Shown: positions 39,041-47,462 of the stretch, piece by piece
How positions within the stretch are numbered: position 1 is the stretch's first letter
Layout of the letters: each line of letters begins with the position of its first letter
Source: Pinibacter aurantiacus
GTDB lineage: Bacteria > Bacteroidota > Bacteroidia > Chitinophagales > Chitinophagaceae
DNA length: 64,000 bases
Assembly: GCF_019130065.1 (NCBI RefSeq)
Contig: NZ_JAHSPG010000004.1
Coordinates: 62,001 to 126,000 of the forward strand
Reading direction: 5' to 3'
Position numbers and translations under genes: made by a program
The notes under the pieces: model-generated
Seen by the model: only the letters and a program-made list of their open reading frames with translations
The model's database searches: none
What the model was told of the DNA's origin: nothing

Positions 39041-39670
39041 TCATTTATAGTAATGCTGCATACCTTTTATTTCATTTGATTCCTTCAACCGCTGCCCCAT
39101 TAGAATTGAATTACTGTTATTGAATGACCGGAGAAATACCAGTTTATCTTCCATGTCCTCAAATATTTTATCGATGGCCTTCAAACGTTCGTCATCACTC
39201 ATACGTAATTTCTTAGCGGTAACAACTGTCAGCAGATCATCCAGGTTTTTTACAGAAAGTGTGAACAGGTTATCGTACACTTTACTGATATAATCGAGTT
39301 CATCAACGCTGAACCATCCACTTGTTTTAAACCTTGCAAGCGCAGCTTTGTATTCCTTAACCAGCATTATCTGATAATCTACAATATCTGCTACCCGCTT
39401 GTACTTTTTTACAGTTGGGCTGACTTCGAGTAAACCATCCAGGAACACTTTGTGTAAATTGAAATTTCCTTCGGATAGATCTTTAATGGTTTTGTAACCA
39501 CCGGATAAAATCTCGTACCCTTTTTTCAGGTCAGCCAGGATTTGTTTGAACTGCGCCAGTTTTTCAATATTCAAAGCAAGTTGAGCAAGTTCAGTGGCCT
39601 GCGCTTCCACCTTGCTGCTTAGGCCGGCAGTTAAAAAGAAAATCACTAATATCAATACCTTCATTTTCAT
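39041..39670 (-). CDS. Exported TraI-like paralogue 1 (often labelled TerB-family)
   Basis: The 209-residue protein has a signal peptide (cleavage near VEAQ) and is otherwise helical (LALNIEKLAQFKQILADLKK, GYKTIKDLSEGNFNLHKVFL). The C-terminal motif MSDDERLKAIDKIFEDMEDK is shared with the next gene and, more weakly, with TraI. It is the third of three tandem relatives between traG and traJ. A periplasmic role resembling VirB5 is a reasonable guess. I see no support for a tellurite function. Confidence 0.75.
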   Translation of the reverse strand: MKMKVLILVIFFLTAGLSSKVEAQATELAQLALNIEKLAQFKQILADLKKGYEILSGGYKTIKDLSEGNFNLHKVFLDGLLEVSPTVKKYKRVADIVDYQIMLVKEYKAALARFKTSGWFSVDELDYISKVYDNLFTLSVKNLDDLLTVVTAKKLRMSDDERLKAIDKIFEDMEDKLVFLRSFNNSNSILMGQRLKESNEIKGMQHYYK

Positions 39671-39696
39671 ACACCACTTTTAAACTTTTCTGATAA

Positions 39697-40311
39697 CTAT
39701 TTTACATCAATTACCTGCTTGAAATGATCTACATCTTTTTGCTCCTTTTGCTTTTGTAAGACGAGCAACTGCACATCCGTTTTAAATGACCTGCTAAATG
39801 AATACAGATCCTGTGCTTCCATAAAGACTTCATCGATCCGTTTTATTCTTTCATCATCGCTCATTTTTAATTCGGATGCAGTAATAAGTGATTGCAAAAA
39901 AGAAGACTGAAGCGTACAGTTACCTTTAACATTGGACGCCGCTTGATCCACATAGGCTTTTTCATTTTCGCTGAAAAGACTGTTGGAAGCTACGTTTACC
40001 CGAAGATTATCCATCTCTTCCCTCGCAGCATTCAGCAACACAAAACCTCCCACTGTTTTTGCATAGTTTTTTATTTTGGGATTGATGGATTCCAGGCTTT
40101 TGAAAAAATCGCCGTCGAGTGTAAAATGTGCCTGCTTAATATCCCCGATGGTCTTCCATCCCTGCTTTACAATCTGGTAGCCCTTCTGAAGTAATTCGAT
40201 ATACGCTTTATTCGCGGCTATTTGTTGTAAATACACTTTGATTTGCTGATTCTGTGCGTTGCTCTTGATGCTAAATAGCACGATCAAAAAAAACATCCAT
40301 ACCTTTTTCAT
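39697..40311 (-). CDS. Exported TraI-like paralogue 2 (often labelled TerB-family)
   Basis: The 204-residue protein has a signal peptide (cleavage near SNAQ). It is helical with the same layout as its neighbour: LLQKGYQIVKQGWKTIGDIK, LDGDFFKSLESINPKIKNY, and the motif MSDDERIKRIDEVFMEAQDL near the end. It lies 12 bp after traI and 26 bp before paralogue 1. The gene order and shared motif indicate local duplication from a common ancestor with traI. Confidence 0.75.
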   Translation of the reverse strand: MKKVWMFFLIVLFSIKSNAQNQQIKVYLQQIAANKAYIELLQKGYQIVKQGWKTIGDIKQAHFTLDGDFFKSLESINPKIKNYAKTVGGFVLLNAAREEMDNLRVNVASNSLFSENEKAYVDQAASNVKGNCTLQSSFLQSLITASELKMSDDERIKRIDEVFMEAQDLYSFSRSFKTDVQLLVLQKQKEQKDVDHFKQVIDVK

Positions 40312-40323
40312 ACCCTTTGCTTT

Positions 40324-41001
40324 TTAGTTACCCGGAAGCCCGTAATAAAGTCGCATCGTTTTAAGTTCATTCTCATCTTTTGATCGCTGCAAACTTAGCA
40401 GCGTGCACTGCCGGTTAAAATCCCTCAGATCATTTAGATTATCATCAACCTGTTTTGCGACCGAGCTAATAATTTCGAGTCTCCTGCCATCTGTCATCTC
40501 CGTATTGAAGGCATCAATGACTAGAAACAATTGATCGAGATTGTCCACACTTTGATCCATGATACCTGTGTACACTTGCGCCATATACGTGATCTCACCA
40601 GTAGTAAAATGCTTATCCTGTTTAAAACGGTTAAAGGCAACCTTATACTCGTCAACCAACAGCTTTTGCTTTTCGATGATTTCTTTTACTTTTTTATAAG
40701 TGCTGATGGCATCCTTTATTTGTTTGAGTTCATCGAAGTATTGCTGGTACTGTTCTTTGTGCTTCTTTGTCCAATCGGTGATTTCATCGAGCTTCACTTT
40801 TGAGAGAATATTTTCCAGGTTCTTCTGCACTGTTTGTAACCAGATCGTTTTATTCTGCAGGCGTTGTACGGCCAGGTCAGCTGCTTTGATCGCAGCAATA
40901 ATGGCCTGCCTTACAATCTCCCATATAAACGCATGACTTTGCTGAGTGGGCATAAGGGTGAGCGTGCAACAAAGCACGAAGCCAATACATAACCGTTTCA
41001 T
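40324..41001 (-). CDS. traI: Conjugative transposon protein TraI
   Basis: The 225-residue exported helical protein has a signal peptide (cleavage near SHAF). The sequence matches the TraI pattern of Bacteroides elements: AADLAVQRLQNKTIWLQTVQ, LDEITDWTKKHKEQYQQYFD, YKKVKEIIEKQKLLVDEYK, FKQDKHFTTGEITYMAQVYT. Its biochemical role is not established. It starts the traI / paralogue / paralogue / traJ stretch and follows a small lipoprotein gene. Confidence 0.87.
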   Translation of the reverse strand: MKRLCIGFVLCCTLTLMPTQQSHAFIWEIVRQAIIAAIKAADLAVQRLQNKTIWLQTVQKNLENILSKVKLDEITDWTKKHKEQYQQYFDELKQIKDAISTYKKVKEIIEKQKLLVDEYKVAFNRFKQDKHFTTGEITYMAQVYTGIMDQSVDNLDQLFLVIDAFNTEMTDGRRLEIISSVAKQVDDNLNDLRDFNRQCTLLSLQRSKDENELKTMRLYYGLPGN

Positions 41002-41008
41002 CGATCTA

Positions 41009-41398
41009 CTATTTTTTTGTTATTTTATCATATAAGGTTCGATTCGACATCAACTGATTTTTCGCGGGGTCAAATACTATGATGAATCCTTGGTTTTGAA
41101 CAATCAGCTGATGCAGCTTTTCATCATAAACAGCAGTCCACTGTGATGTTTCATGTTTGGGAGGAAAAGTCCGTCCATCAATATGTTTCTGATATCCTAC
41201 CATTTTGTCAATCAAATAGACTCCAGCAGATTCATCCTGCAATTTTATCATCAATGTATCCGAGCCATTGGTATACTCATTGTGAATTTGTCTCACATAG
41301 GTTCCAGGGATAAACTCGCGAATTTTGTCTGAAGCTGAATTCATGCAGCCACTAAGAACTAATACTGGCACAATCAAAAACAACATTGAAACTTTCAT
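41009..41398 (-). CDS. Small lipoprotein within the tra operon
   Basis: The 129-residue protein has lipobox Cys18 (LVLSGCMN). The short body looks like a beta-barrel or lipocalin-like fold (IPGTYVRQIHNEYTNGSDTL, HETSQWTAVYDEKLHQLIVQ, GFIIVFDPAKNQLMSNRTLY). It occupies the position between traG and traI where traH lies in some elements, but I cannot equate it with TraH. An outer-membrane or exclusion role is possible but unsupported. Confidence 0.7.
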   Translation of the reverse strand: MKVSMLFLIVPVLVLSGCMNSASDKIREFIPGTYVRQIHNEYTNGSDTLMIKLQDESAGVYLIDKMVGYQKHIDGRTFPPKHETSQWTAVYDEKLHQLIVQNQGFIIVFDPAKNQLMSNRTLYDKITKK

Positions 41399-41440
41399 AA
41401 GATGTATTTGTAGGTTAATGAATACAACGTTTGAATGAAG

Positions 41441-43879
41441 TCACTTCCCATTCTTAATATCATCTACCAGCCTGGTTATTCCTTTTTCCATGCTCCCATA
41501 GGTTGCTGCATACTGTAGCACTTTAACCCTTTCCCTTCCATCTGTTGTGAAGGCAAAGTATTCTTCCGGGCAGAGTTCATTCTTATAGACTTTGGAAACA
41601 TGTCCCCCGAGATCGATAAAAATCTCGCGGTTATCCTTGTTGACCGACAAGAGTATGGTTTTGGATTTCTCCGATAAACCAAGCGTGTCCTGCAGCTTAT
41701 CAAACTTGTTGATAAACTTGCGCATGTCCATTAGTATTTTGATATCGGCGTTATTGATGATCGCATCTTTGATGATCGGTGAATTAACCAGGTCATCCAG
41801 TTCCTGCGTGATCACGCAAGGGATACCATTGAACTTGCGAATGGTTTTAAAAGCATATTTTAAAAACTCTGCCATCCCTGATTTTGCTATGGCCTTCCAC
41901 GCCTCATCGATTACCAACACTTTTCTTTTACCGGAAAGCTTGCGCATCTTGGAGATGAACATTTCCATAATGATGAGGGTAACCACGGGGAAAAGAATTG
42001 GATGATCTTTAATGGCATCGAGTTCAAACACGACAAATGGTTGGTGAAGGAGATCAAGATTTTCTTTGGCATTCAACAGGTAATCAAACTCTCCATGATA
42101 ATAGGGACGCAATACGTAGAGAAAATTGCTGACATCAAAATCACTTTCTTTCACATTGTGCGCCTTTAACACGTGTACATAATCTTCCTGCAGGTATTCA
42201 TAAAAAGTATTAAAGCAAGGAAATATTTTTGGCCTTTGTTGCAGGTATTCATAGTAACCGGAAAGCGCATTGGAAAGGGCCACATATTCACTTCGATTGA
42301 ACCTTTCATTCTCCTGTTTCCAAAGAGCAATCAACAGTGCCTTCAGGCTTTCCTTTTTCTCTGTATCAAGAATATCACCTTCTGCTAAATAAAAGGGATT
42401 AAAGCGAATAGGGTTTGATTCTTCGTACGTGAAATAATAACCTTGTACCAGTTCACATAAGCCTTTGTAACTACCACCAATATCAACCACTACGCAGTGG
42501 GCCTGCTGATCATACAATGTTCGCAGGATATGGTTAACCGTCATACTTTTTCCTCCCCCGCTGGTTCCACAGACGAGCATGCCCATATTCGAAGTAACAC
42601 CTTCCTTTCTAGGCGCATCAAACAAGTCTACATAAACCGGCTTACCGCTCAACCGATCACAAAAGCGGATACCGTTTTCAGGCAAACAACTTTTGTAGTT
42701 GGTTTCAAGTGTCAGAAAACAAGATGCCTGCTCTGCGAATGTTTCAAAAGTATCATTGAGAGGAAGATCTGCCGCGTTGCCCGGAATGCCTGCCCAATAT
42801 ATCTGCGCAGCTCCTACAGTTTCCTGTTTTGCCACCGCGTTCATTTGCGCAAGTGAAGTAGCAACCATGTTTTTTATCTCCTTTAATTCTTCTTTGTGAT
42901 CTGCCCAAACGAGCAAATTAAAATGTGCCCGGACCGGTAACCTTGCCTGGCTGATACATTCATTTAAAAATTCATTGACCGCATCCCTTGCAATCGCATT
43001 CTCCCGGCTGTAATTGCTGAGCGATTGCAGCCGTAATCTTTTACTTTCCAGTTTCTTTATACTGGACTGCGCATCCCCAATAATGATATATTGATTGTAG
43101 ATATGATCGCAGGGCAGCAGTAGTCCAAGAGAGGACGCAAAACCAATACTGAACTTTGTCCTGTCTGTACTGAACTTTTCATAGGTAACCTTGCTGGCGC
43201 AGAGCGCTGGCATATCTTCTGTATCTGCAAGCGTGTAAAGCTGAACGTGTTTATCACCAATTTTAAAATCATCTTTAAACTGGACATCGTTAATAAACAC
43301 GGGCTCATTAGTGGAGGACAGGTTGCAATACCTTTCTATAATACCGGCCTTTGACGACGCACTCAACAGTTCATTATCTTTCATTCTTCTCATACCGATC
43401 CCTACGCTTTCCAGTATCCGTTGAAATTGGCCGCACACATCCTCAAACTCTTCAATGGCAAGCGGATTGATGGTTTGTTCCGCAACAATGGATGATCTGA
43501 ATAAATTACTAACGATGGAGCTTGCTGCTTTTCTGTTACCTGCTTTCTTAGTAATAACAATAAAACTTTCATGGGATAAATAGGGTCTCCCTTCAAAATG
43601 CTTTGCACTGGTTGCTTTCAAAAAGCCATTATTTCTAATCTCGGGTGAATGATATAGGGTACGGTTAAACCAATCCTGCTTATGAAGTATACTATCTTTT
43701 GGCAACACTTTAATGGCTTTGACCAGTCCCTGGTGGATGGCTTCATAGTTTTCATCACTGAGCGTAAAGATCTCAGGCAATGAACATTTGAAAACAATAC
43801 TGATGTCTCCCTGTTTGCTGACAATCGCGTCATGCTCCACATCCATAATGGGTAATATGTCGGTTAGCCACTTTTCCAT
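41441..43879 (-). CDS. traG: Conjugative transposon protein TraG (VirB4-type ATPase)
   Basis: The 812-residue cytoplasmic ATPase has a TraG N-terminal domain (MEKWLTDILPIMDVEHDAIV) and Walker A CGTSGGGKSMTVNH near residues 434-447. Walker B is KVLVIDEAWKAIAKSGMAEF near 655, and VITQELDDLVNSPIIKDAII follows. It powers assembly of the mating pore and substrate passage. It is full length for the family, with all visible ATPase motifs intact, so the transfer motor looks functional. It lies 2 bp downstream of traF. Confidence 0.95.
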   Translation of the reverse strand: MEKWLTDILPIMDVEHDAIVSKQGDISIVFKCSLPEIFTLSDENYEAIHQGLVKAIKVLPKDSILHKQDWFNRTLYHSPEIRNNGFLKATSAKHFEGRPYLSHESFIVITKKAGNRKAASSIVSNLFRSSIVAEQTINPLAIEEFEDVCGQFQRILESVGIGMRRMKDNELLSASSKAGIIERYCNLSSTNEPVFINDVQFKDDFKIGDKHVQLYTLADTEDMPALCASKVTYEKFSTDRTKFSIGFASSLGLLLPCDHIYNQYIIIGDAQSSIKKLESKRLRLQSLSNYSRENAIARDAVNEFLNECISQARLPVRAHFNLLVWADHKEELKEIKNMVATSLAQMNAVAKQETVGAAQIYWAGIPGNAADLPLNDTFETFAEQASCFLTLETNYKSCLPENGIRFCDRLSGKPVYVDLFDAPRKEGVTSNMGMLVCGTSGGGKSMTVNHILRTLYDQQAHCVVVDIGGSYKGLCELVQGYYFTYEESNPIRFNPFYLAEGDILDTEKKESLKALLIALWKQENERFNRSEYVALSNALSGYYEYLQQRPKIFPCFNTFYEYLQEDYVHVLKAHNVKESDFDVSNFLYVLRPYYHGEFDYLLNAKENLDLLHQPFVVFELDAIKDHPILFPVVTLIIMEMFISKMRKLSGKRKVLVIDEAWKAIAKSGMAEFLKYAFKTIRKFNGIPCVITQELDDLVNSPIIKDAIINNADIKILMDMRKFINKFDKLQDTLGLSEKSKTILLSVNKDNREIFIDLGGHVSKVYKNELCPEEYFAFTTDGRERVKVLQYAATYGSMEKGITRLVDDIKNGK

Positions 43880-43881
43880 TA

Positions 43882-44199
43882 CTACTTGTTTTTAATGAAC
43901 AGCTTTCGCGAATTACATTTTATGACCTTTGGAACTTTTCTTTGTGCCGCTCGTTTCATGAGCCCATGTTGCCCGTATGTTTTACTCATGCGGTACACCT
44001 GGCTAAACAGTAGGGCGCCACAACCAACGATGACAAGCAGGCACAGGTAAGCATTGACACCGAGCACATACATGATCGCAAACATTACTAATAAACAGAG
44101 TAAGCCACCGGCCAGCCACCAGATGTACTGCGCCTTCAACCCTTTGAATTCGATGCTGGCGTTTACTCCTTTGTTAATTGTATAAATGCTTGCTGCCAT
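43882..44199 (-). CDS. traF: Conjugative transposon protein TraF (DUF4133, VirB3-like)
   Basis: The 105-residue protein has two adjacent membrane helices (YIWWLAGGLLCLLVMFAIMY and LCLLVIVGCGALLFSQVYRM) and the family start YTINKGVNASIEFKGLKAQY. The tail is basic. It lies between traE and traG with 9- and 2-bp gaps. Confidence 0.88.
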   Translation of the reverse strand: MAASIYTINKGVNASIEFKGLKAQYIWWLAGGLLCLLVMFAIMYVLGVNAYLCLLVIVGCGALLFSQVYRMSKTYGQHGLMKRAAQRKVPKVIKCNSRKLFIKNK

Positions 44200-44208
44200 T
44201 ACTGCTTT

Positions 44209-44538
44209 TTAAATTCCAAAGAATGATTTTAATACGGTTGCCACCACCACCAGGAAAACACAACTACCAAACCAGGCCGCTGCCGTTGAACCTGTATCTG
44301 GGTGGCCGTTTGACCATTTCTGGTACACTTTCACTGCGCCAATCAAACCAAGAATGGCACCCACCGCATACATCAGGTTACAGCCTACATCAAAATAGCC
44401 CCTCACCTTCGTGTTAGCCTCCTGTATACCGGCCACCCCGTCCTGCGCGTATAATAGTCCTTTACACATTACAATTACGGCAACCAGTAGGACTTCTTTA
44501 CGATAGCATGATCCAACACCTTTTTTCAATCTCCACAT
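44209..44538 (-). CDS. traE: Conjugative transposon protein TraE (DUF4134, VirB2/pilin-like)
   Basis: The 109-residue protein has a signal-like N-terminal helix (cleavage near LLYAQ), then DGVAGIQEANTKVRGYFDVG and two membrane helices (LMYAVGAILGLIGAVKVYQK and FGSCVFLVVVATVLKSFFGI). The motif GHPDTGSTAAAWFGSC is highly typical of TraE. It is the first recognisable pore gene of this truncated tra operon. Confidence 0.92.
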   Translation of the reverse strand: MWRLKKGVGSCYRKEVLLVAVIVMCKGLLYAQDGVAGIQEANTKVRGYFDVGCNLMYAVGAILGLIGAVKVYQKWSNGHPDTGSTAAAWFGSCVFLVVVATVLKSFFGI

Positions 44539-44575
44539 AACGCTTGTATTTAAAAGTCAAAAAATCCTTACAAAA

Positions 44576-44645
44576 ACTTTCCGGTCGCTAGCCCTGACCT
44601 GCCCCCACAAATCAATCATTACCAAAGTGGCAGCTCCCGGAAAGT
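44576..44645. promoter_or_regulatory. Inverted repeat before traE
   Basis: ACTTTCCGG (44576-44584) and CCGGAAAGT (44637-44645) are perfect 9-bp arms around 52 bp, with a weaker inner TGCC...CAC / GTGGCA pairing. It sits between the 61-residue gene and traE. It could be an mRNA hairpin that stabilises or attenuates the tra transcript, or a regulator site. Confidence 0.45.
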
Positions 44646-44659
44646 ACAACCTACACAAC

Positions 44660-44845
44660 CTATCCTTCAACAGGATCTTTCATATCATTAACAGGTACTG
44701 ACGCTTTTTGATTTGTTACTCTTTTTATCCCAAATACATTCAAGAGTTCATACTTAAAATATTTTGCGCCAATGAACCCGTAATACAGGACAAGCAAAAG
44801 AGACATCATTTTGCAGTAGCCCGTCCAATCTATTATTTGCATCAT
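44660..44845 (-). CDS. Small single-pass membrane protein at the head of the tra operon
   Basis: This 61-residue protein starts MMQIIDWTGYCKMMSLLLVL and has one membrane helix (about 11-30). A cytosolic tail (RVTNQKASVPVNDMKDPVEG) follows. It is oriented with traE and lies just downstream of the duplicated palindromic repeat. The family is not recognised with certainty; small proteins of this kind occur at this site in related elements. The second Met is an alternative start. Confidence 0.55.
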   Translation of the reverse strand: MMQIIDWTGYCKMMSLLLVLYYGFIGAKYFKYELLNVFGIKRVTNQKASVPVNDMKDPVEG

Positions 44846-44910
44846 CTCATTTTCTTTTGGTTAGATATCCTCGTTGTTTGCCAACAAAGATGCTATCATA
44901 AAAAAGCGTT

Positions 44911-44948
44911 TTTTCACACTACGACCCGTATACGGTATGACTTTTTTT
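44911..44948. promoter_or_regulatory. 38-bp repeat with CCGTATACGG core, copy 1
   Basis: This copy reads TTTTCACACTA, C, GACC, CGTATACGGTAT, GA, then a T-run. The core CCGTATACGG (44926-44935) is a perfect palindrome. It lies 66 bp upstream of the 61-residue membrane protein and the tra operon. A near-identical copy is found 129 bp away. Confidence 0.6.
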
Positions 44949-45039
44949 AAAGTTTTTATTTTTACGCTATCGGTACGAACTAAATGCCGATCGGTATTTC
45001 CTTCATAAATTCTTGTTGTATATAAAATCCAATAGAATA

Positions 45040-45077
45040 TTTTCACACTATGACCCGTATACGGTATTAGTTTTTTT
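45040..45077. promoter_or_regulatory. 38-bp repeat with CCGTATACGG core, copy 2
   Basis: This direct repeat of copy 1 keeps the palindrome (45055-45064), differing by C to T before GACCC and in the bases just before the T-run. It lies between the rteC stop (45141) and the tra genes. Two copies in the same orientation suggest a dimer-binding operator pair for tra control, or duplicated terminator-like units. Confidence 0.6.
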
Positions 45078-45140
45078 AGGTACAAAAGCCCTTTTTGAAA
45101 GCCTGCGGTCATTCTCCGCGAGAGGCATTCAATTACTTTT

Positions 45141-45881
45141 TTACAAATACTGTTTGGGATTTTCGTCGGAATCATCCATACGTTGTAGCAATTTATCAGC
45201 AAGCGATTCGAGAAAGGCGGCACGGTTGCCTTTCCTTATCCTGATCTCCTGGAATATTCGGTAATAGTTGCCAAGATCAATAGCAAACATTTGTTCAAAA
45301 TAGGTGGCGAGCAATTTAATATCCGCAGCGCCATTATTAAACACGCCCGTAGATTGTAAAGCATACAGCAACTCAATCAGTGAAGTCTTAGAACCTGTCC
45401 AGGCAACGGGTTGGCGGGATCCGACAGGCATTCTTACAATGTCATCTTTTCTCTCAAGATCTTCCAGTGAACCGATCAGGTAGATTCGTAACAATTCATG
45501 CGCATGAATTTTCGCCACCCTGAAATCATGGCTGGTAGAAAACGCTGGATCGGCGTCAAAATGATAGGTGTCAAGCGTAAGATAAATATCCTGCCGGCCT
45601 CTTAGAAAATATTTCTCATCGAGATAAGTGGCGCCAGAACGATAATACTGGTAAAACTGGAGATTCTCTTCAAAGTAATGCGTTAAGCGCCTGAGTTCTT
45701 TCTGCAGATATTTTTGTTGGGTTTCATTGCTACCGGTGGGACGACGCGTTTCAATTTTGTAGACTTTGAGAAAATATATCAACTTGCTGTAGAAGCGGGG
45801 TTTCTCTTCTTTAAAAAAATGTATCTCCTCCTCCTGTGTGTTGAACACATAGGCAGTAATATCTTTTCTTAGTTGCTCCAT
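45141..45881 (-). CDS. rteC: RteC-family regulator of conjugative-element excision/transfer (start probably lost)
   Basis: The 246 residues shown from the first ATG include the RteC core: EEEIHFFKEEKPRFYSKLIY, RLTHYFEENLQFYQYYRSGA, TYLDEKYFLRGRQDIYLTLD, FSTSHDFRVAKIHAHELLRI, VAWTGSKTSLIELLYALQST. In CTnDOT, RteC activates excision genes. Coding character continues upstream of this ATG in the same frame for about 36 codons without a start (see 45882-46003). The open gene is therefore N-terminally short, and RteC may be impaired unless translation begins at the internal ATG. Confidence 0.85.
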   Translation of the reverse strand: MEQLRKDITAYVFNTQEEEIHFFKEEKPRFYSKLIYFLKVYKIETRRPTGSNETQQKYLQKELRRLTHYFEENLQFYQYYRSGATYLDEKYFLRGRQDIYLTLDTYHFDADPAFSTSHDFRVAKIHAHELLRIYLIGSLEDLERKDDIVRMPVGSRQPVAWTGSKTSLIELLYALQSTGVFNNGAADIKLLATYFEQMFAIDLGNYYRIFQEIRIRKGNRAAFLESLADKLLQRMDDSDENPKQYL

Positions 45882-46003
45882 AACGCTTTTAGCGACCTGT
45901 ATAGATCGTTCAGCCAGCGGTAATATCCTATCGTCCTCTTCTCCTGCAATCTTTTCTAAGGATACTTCTAGTTGGTTATAGAGCTTTTGACAAAAGGGAG
46001 CAT
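45882..46003 (-). pseudogene. rteC: Detached N-terminal segment of rteC (one-base frameshift)
   Basis: In the rteC frame this stretch reads FCQKLYNQLEVSLEKIAGEE, then DDRILPLAERSIQVAKS, joining directly to MEQLRKD. That matches the expected RteC N-terminus, but the frame has no ATG, GTG or TTG. An ATG at 46003 lies in another frame. Adding one T to the minus-strand run TTTT (45995-45992) would give MLPFCQKLYNQLEV and a protein of about 287 residues. It is either a real frameshift or a read error in a homopolymer. Confidence 0.6.
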
Positions 46004-46369
46004 ACTGATCTTTTTGTTGTTGAAGGTCATAGGTAAAGTTTGGGATAAAGATCGGAGTTATAGAGGCGTTTTGAAAGCAGCTCCAATGAGTAAATGTTTC
46101 GAAAATGGTAGAAAATTATTTGCAAAAAGATATCTAAACAATTTTGGTATTGCAGCCAACATGTTATTCTCCAAATACAACAATATCATATACCACAAAG
46201 CGGGTATAAGGCTCACATATACTGCCAACAAATTCGGTAATTATCAACGTTATCATGGTAAATGATTTATTTTATATTCATCTGGATGCATCTTCCCTAT
46301 TAATACACTTTTTATCAGTTGAAGATTTTTGTATTTTCCTATTTATTGTCTCACTGAACCTTATTGCTT

Positions 46370-47344
46370 ATGATCCGCCTGTATTCTGATGTATATGGAC
46401 AACTTATGCTCTCTCCTAAAATGCTGAACGGATATGTTGGAGATATTTTACCTGGAAGCGAGCCACTCTCTTACAATGGCGAAGCAGGCGAAATCCTTAT
46501 CCAGCAAAGGTTCTTCGATAATTTTTCATTTTTCTGCGCCTATTTTCTTTTCAACCAAAAATCAAAGGTCACTATTGATCACACCGGTTTTACCTTTCAA
46601 TACCTGCTCGGAAAAGAGGAGACATTTAACACCCATATTCAAGGTGCAGGAAAGTTCTTAATAAGAAAGGAACACTTCATTCTTGTTCAGGATCCTCTGA
46701 AACAAGCTTCTTTTGTTTTTGAAAAAGGTAAGAATTATTTCGCAATTGGGTCATCCTTCGGTCTTGACTTCATTGAAATGTTTCTGGAGGAATTCATAGC
46801 CCTAAAAAAGAATCTCAGGCGCTTAAAAGAAAACAAACCTTTTGCAGTTACCAAATCTCCCAGGTTTGCTCCACGCAAAATTATGGATGTTCTTTACGAG
46901 ATTATTCACTGCCCATTTTCAGGCCAACTGGGAAATACTTTCATGGAGAATAAAATTGAAGAGCTTTTTATGTTACTACTGAGCGAAGCATTTAATAAAC
47001 CTGAGAAGCAAATTTCCTTATCGGAAGAACAACAAGAGGCATTACATGAAGCACGTAGGATCATACTCGAGGATATCAGCAAACATTTTTTATTAAAGGA
47101 CATCTCCAGGAAAATACATTTGAACCTGCATGCTCTTAAGAAAGGTTTTAAACAATTATTCGGTAAAAATGCCTACGATTATCTTATTGAAGCAAGATTG
47201 CATGAAGCCAAAAAACTATTAGCGGAAACAGATAAGCCTATTAAGGAGATCGGTGCGATGGTCGGTTATTCTAGACCCAGCAGTTTTGGTGCAGCCTTTA
47301 CTAAATACTTCGGATATCCACCTGCCTCTGTCCGTAAAAAATAG
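46370..47344 (+). CDS. AraC-family transcriptional regulator
   Basis: The protein is about 324 residues from the ATG at 46370; a TTG two codons upstream is less likely. The N-terminal 200 residues form a ligand-sensing region without a recognised domain. The C-terminal 90 residues carry two HTH motifs (LKDISRKIHLNLHALKKGFK; IKEIGAMVGYSRPSSFGAAF) ending in TKYFGYPPASVRK. The layout resembles PchR-type regulators. It precedes the MauE/mini-protein unit in the same direction, with an inverted repeat in between, and probably controls it. Confidence 0.9.
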   Translation: MIRLYSDVYGQLMLSPKMLNGYVGDILPGSEPLSYNGEAGEILIQQRFFDNFSFFCAYFLFNQKSKVTIDHTGFTFQYLLGKEETFNTHIQGAGKFLIRKEHFILVQDPLKQASFVFEKGKNYFAIGSSFGLDFIEMFLEEFIALKKNLRRLKENKPFAVTKSPRFAPRKIMDVLYEIIHCPFSGQLGNTFMENKIEELFMLLLSEAFNKPEKQISLSEEQQEALHEARRIILEDISKHFLLKDISRKIHLNLHALKKGFKQLFGKNAYDYLIEARLHEAKKLLAETDKPIKEIGAMVGYSRPSSFGAAFTKYFGYPPASVRKK

Positions 47345-47401
47345 GGCTACTTTTTTAACAATATTCTCTCCCATTTGCGAAATAAATCCCCAAAAAACTA
47401 A

Positions 47402-47424
47402 TGTAAAGAATCACAAACTTTACA
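47402..47424. promoter_or_regulatory. Inverted repeat before the MauE gene (candidate AraC operator)
   Basis: TGTAAAG (47402-47408), 9 bp, CTTTACA (47418-47424). The right half within AAACTTTACACA recurs at 47920-47930, just before the first mini-protein gene. Both lie in front of genes likely controlled by the adjacent AraC protein. Confidence 0.45.
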
Positions 47425-47462
47425 CAAGCATTTTTGCCTGACCATTATTAACCTTAACCTAT

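Noticed and set aside
39041-40311. Tellurite resistance (TerB) function for the two TraI-like genes
   Set aside because: Both have signal peptides, lie inside the tra operon and share motifs with TraI; no other ter genes are present.
45972-46265. 97-residue plus-strand open frame before the AraC gene
   Set aside because: The first third is antisense to the rteC N-terminal segment, and the rest shows no family or start context; the gap is better read as rteC upstream DNA.
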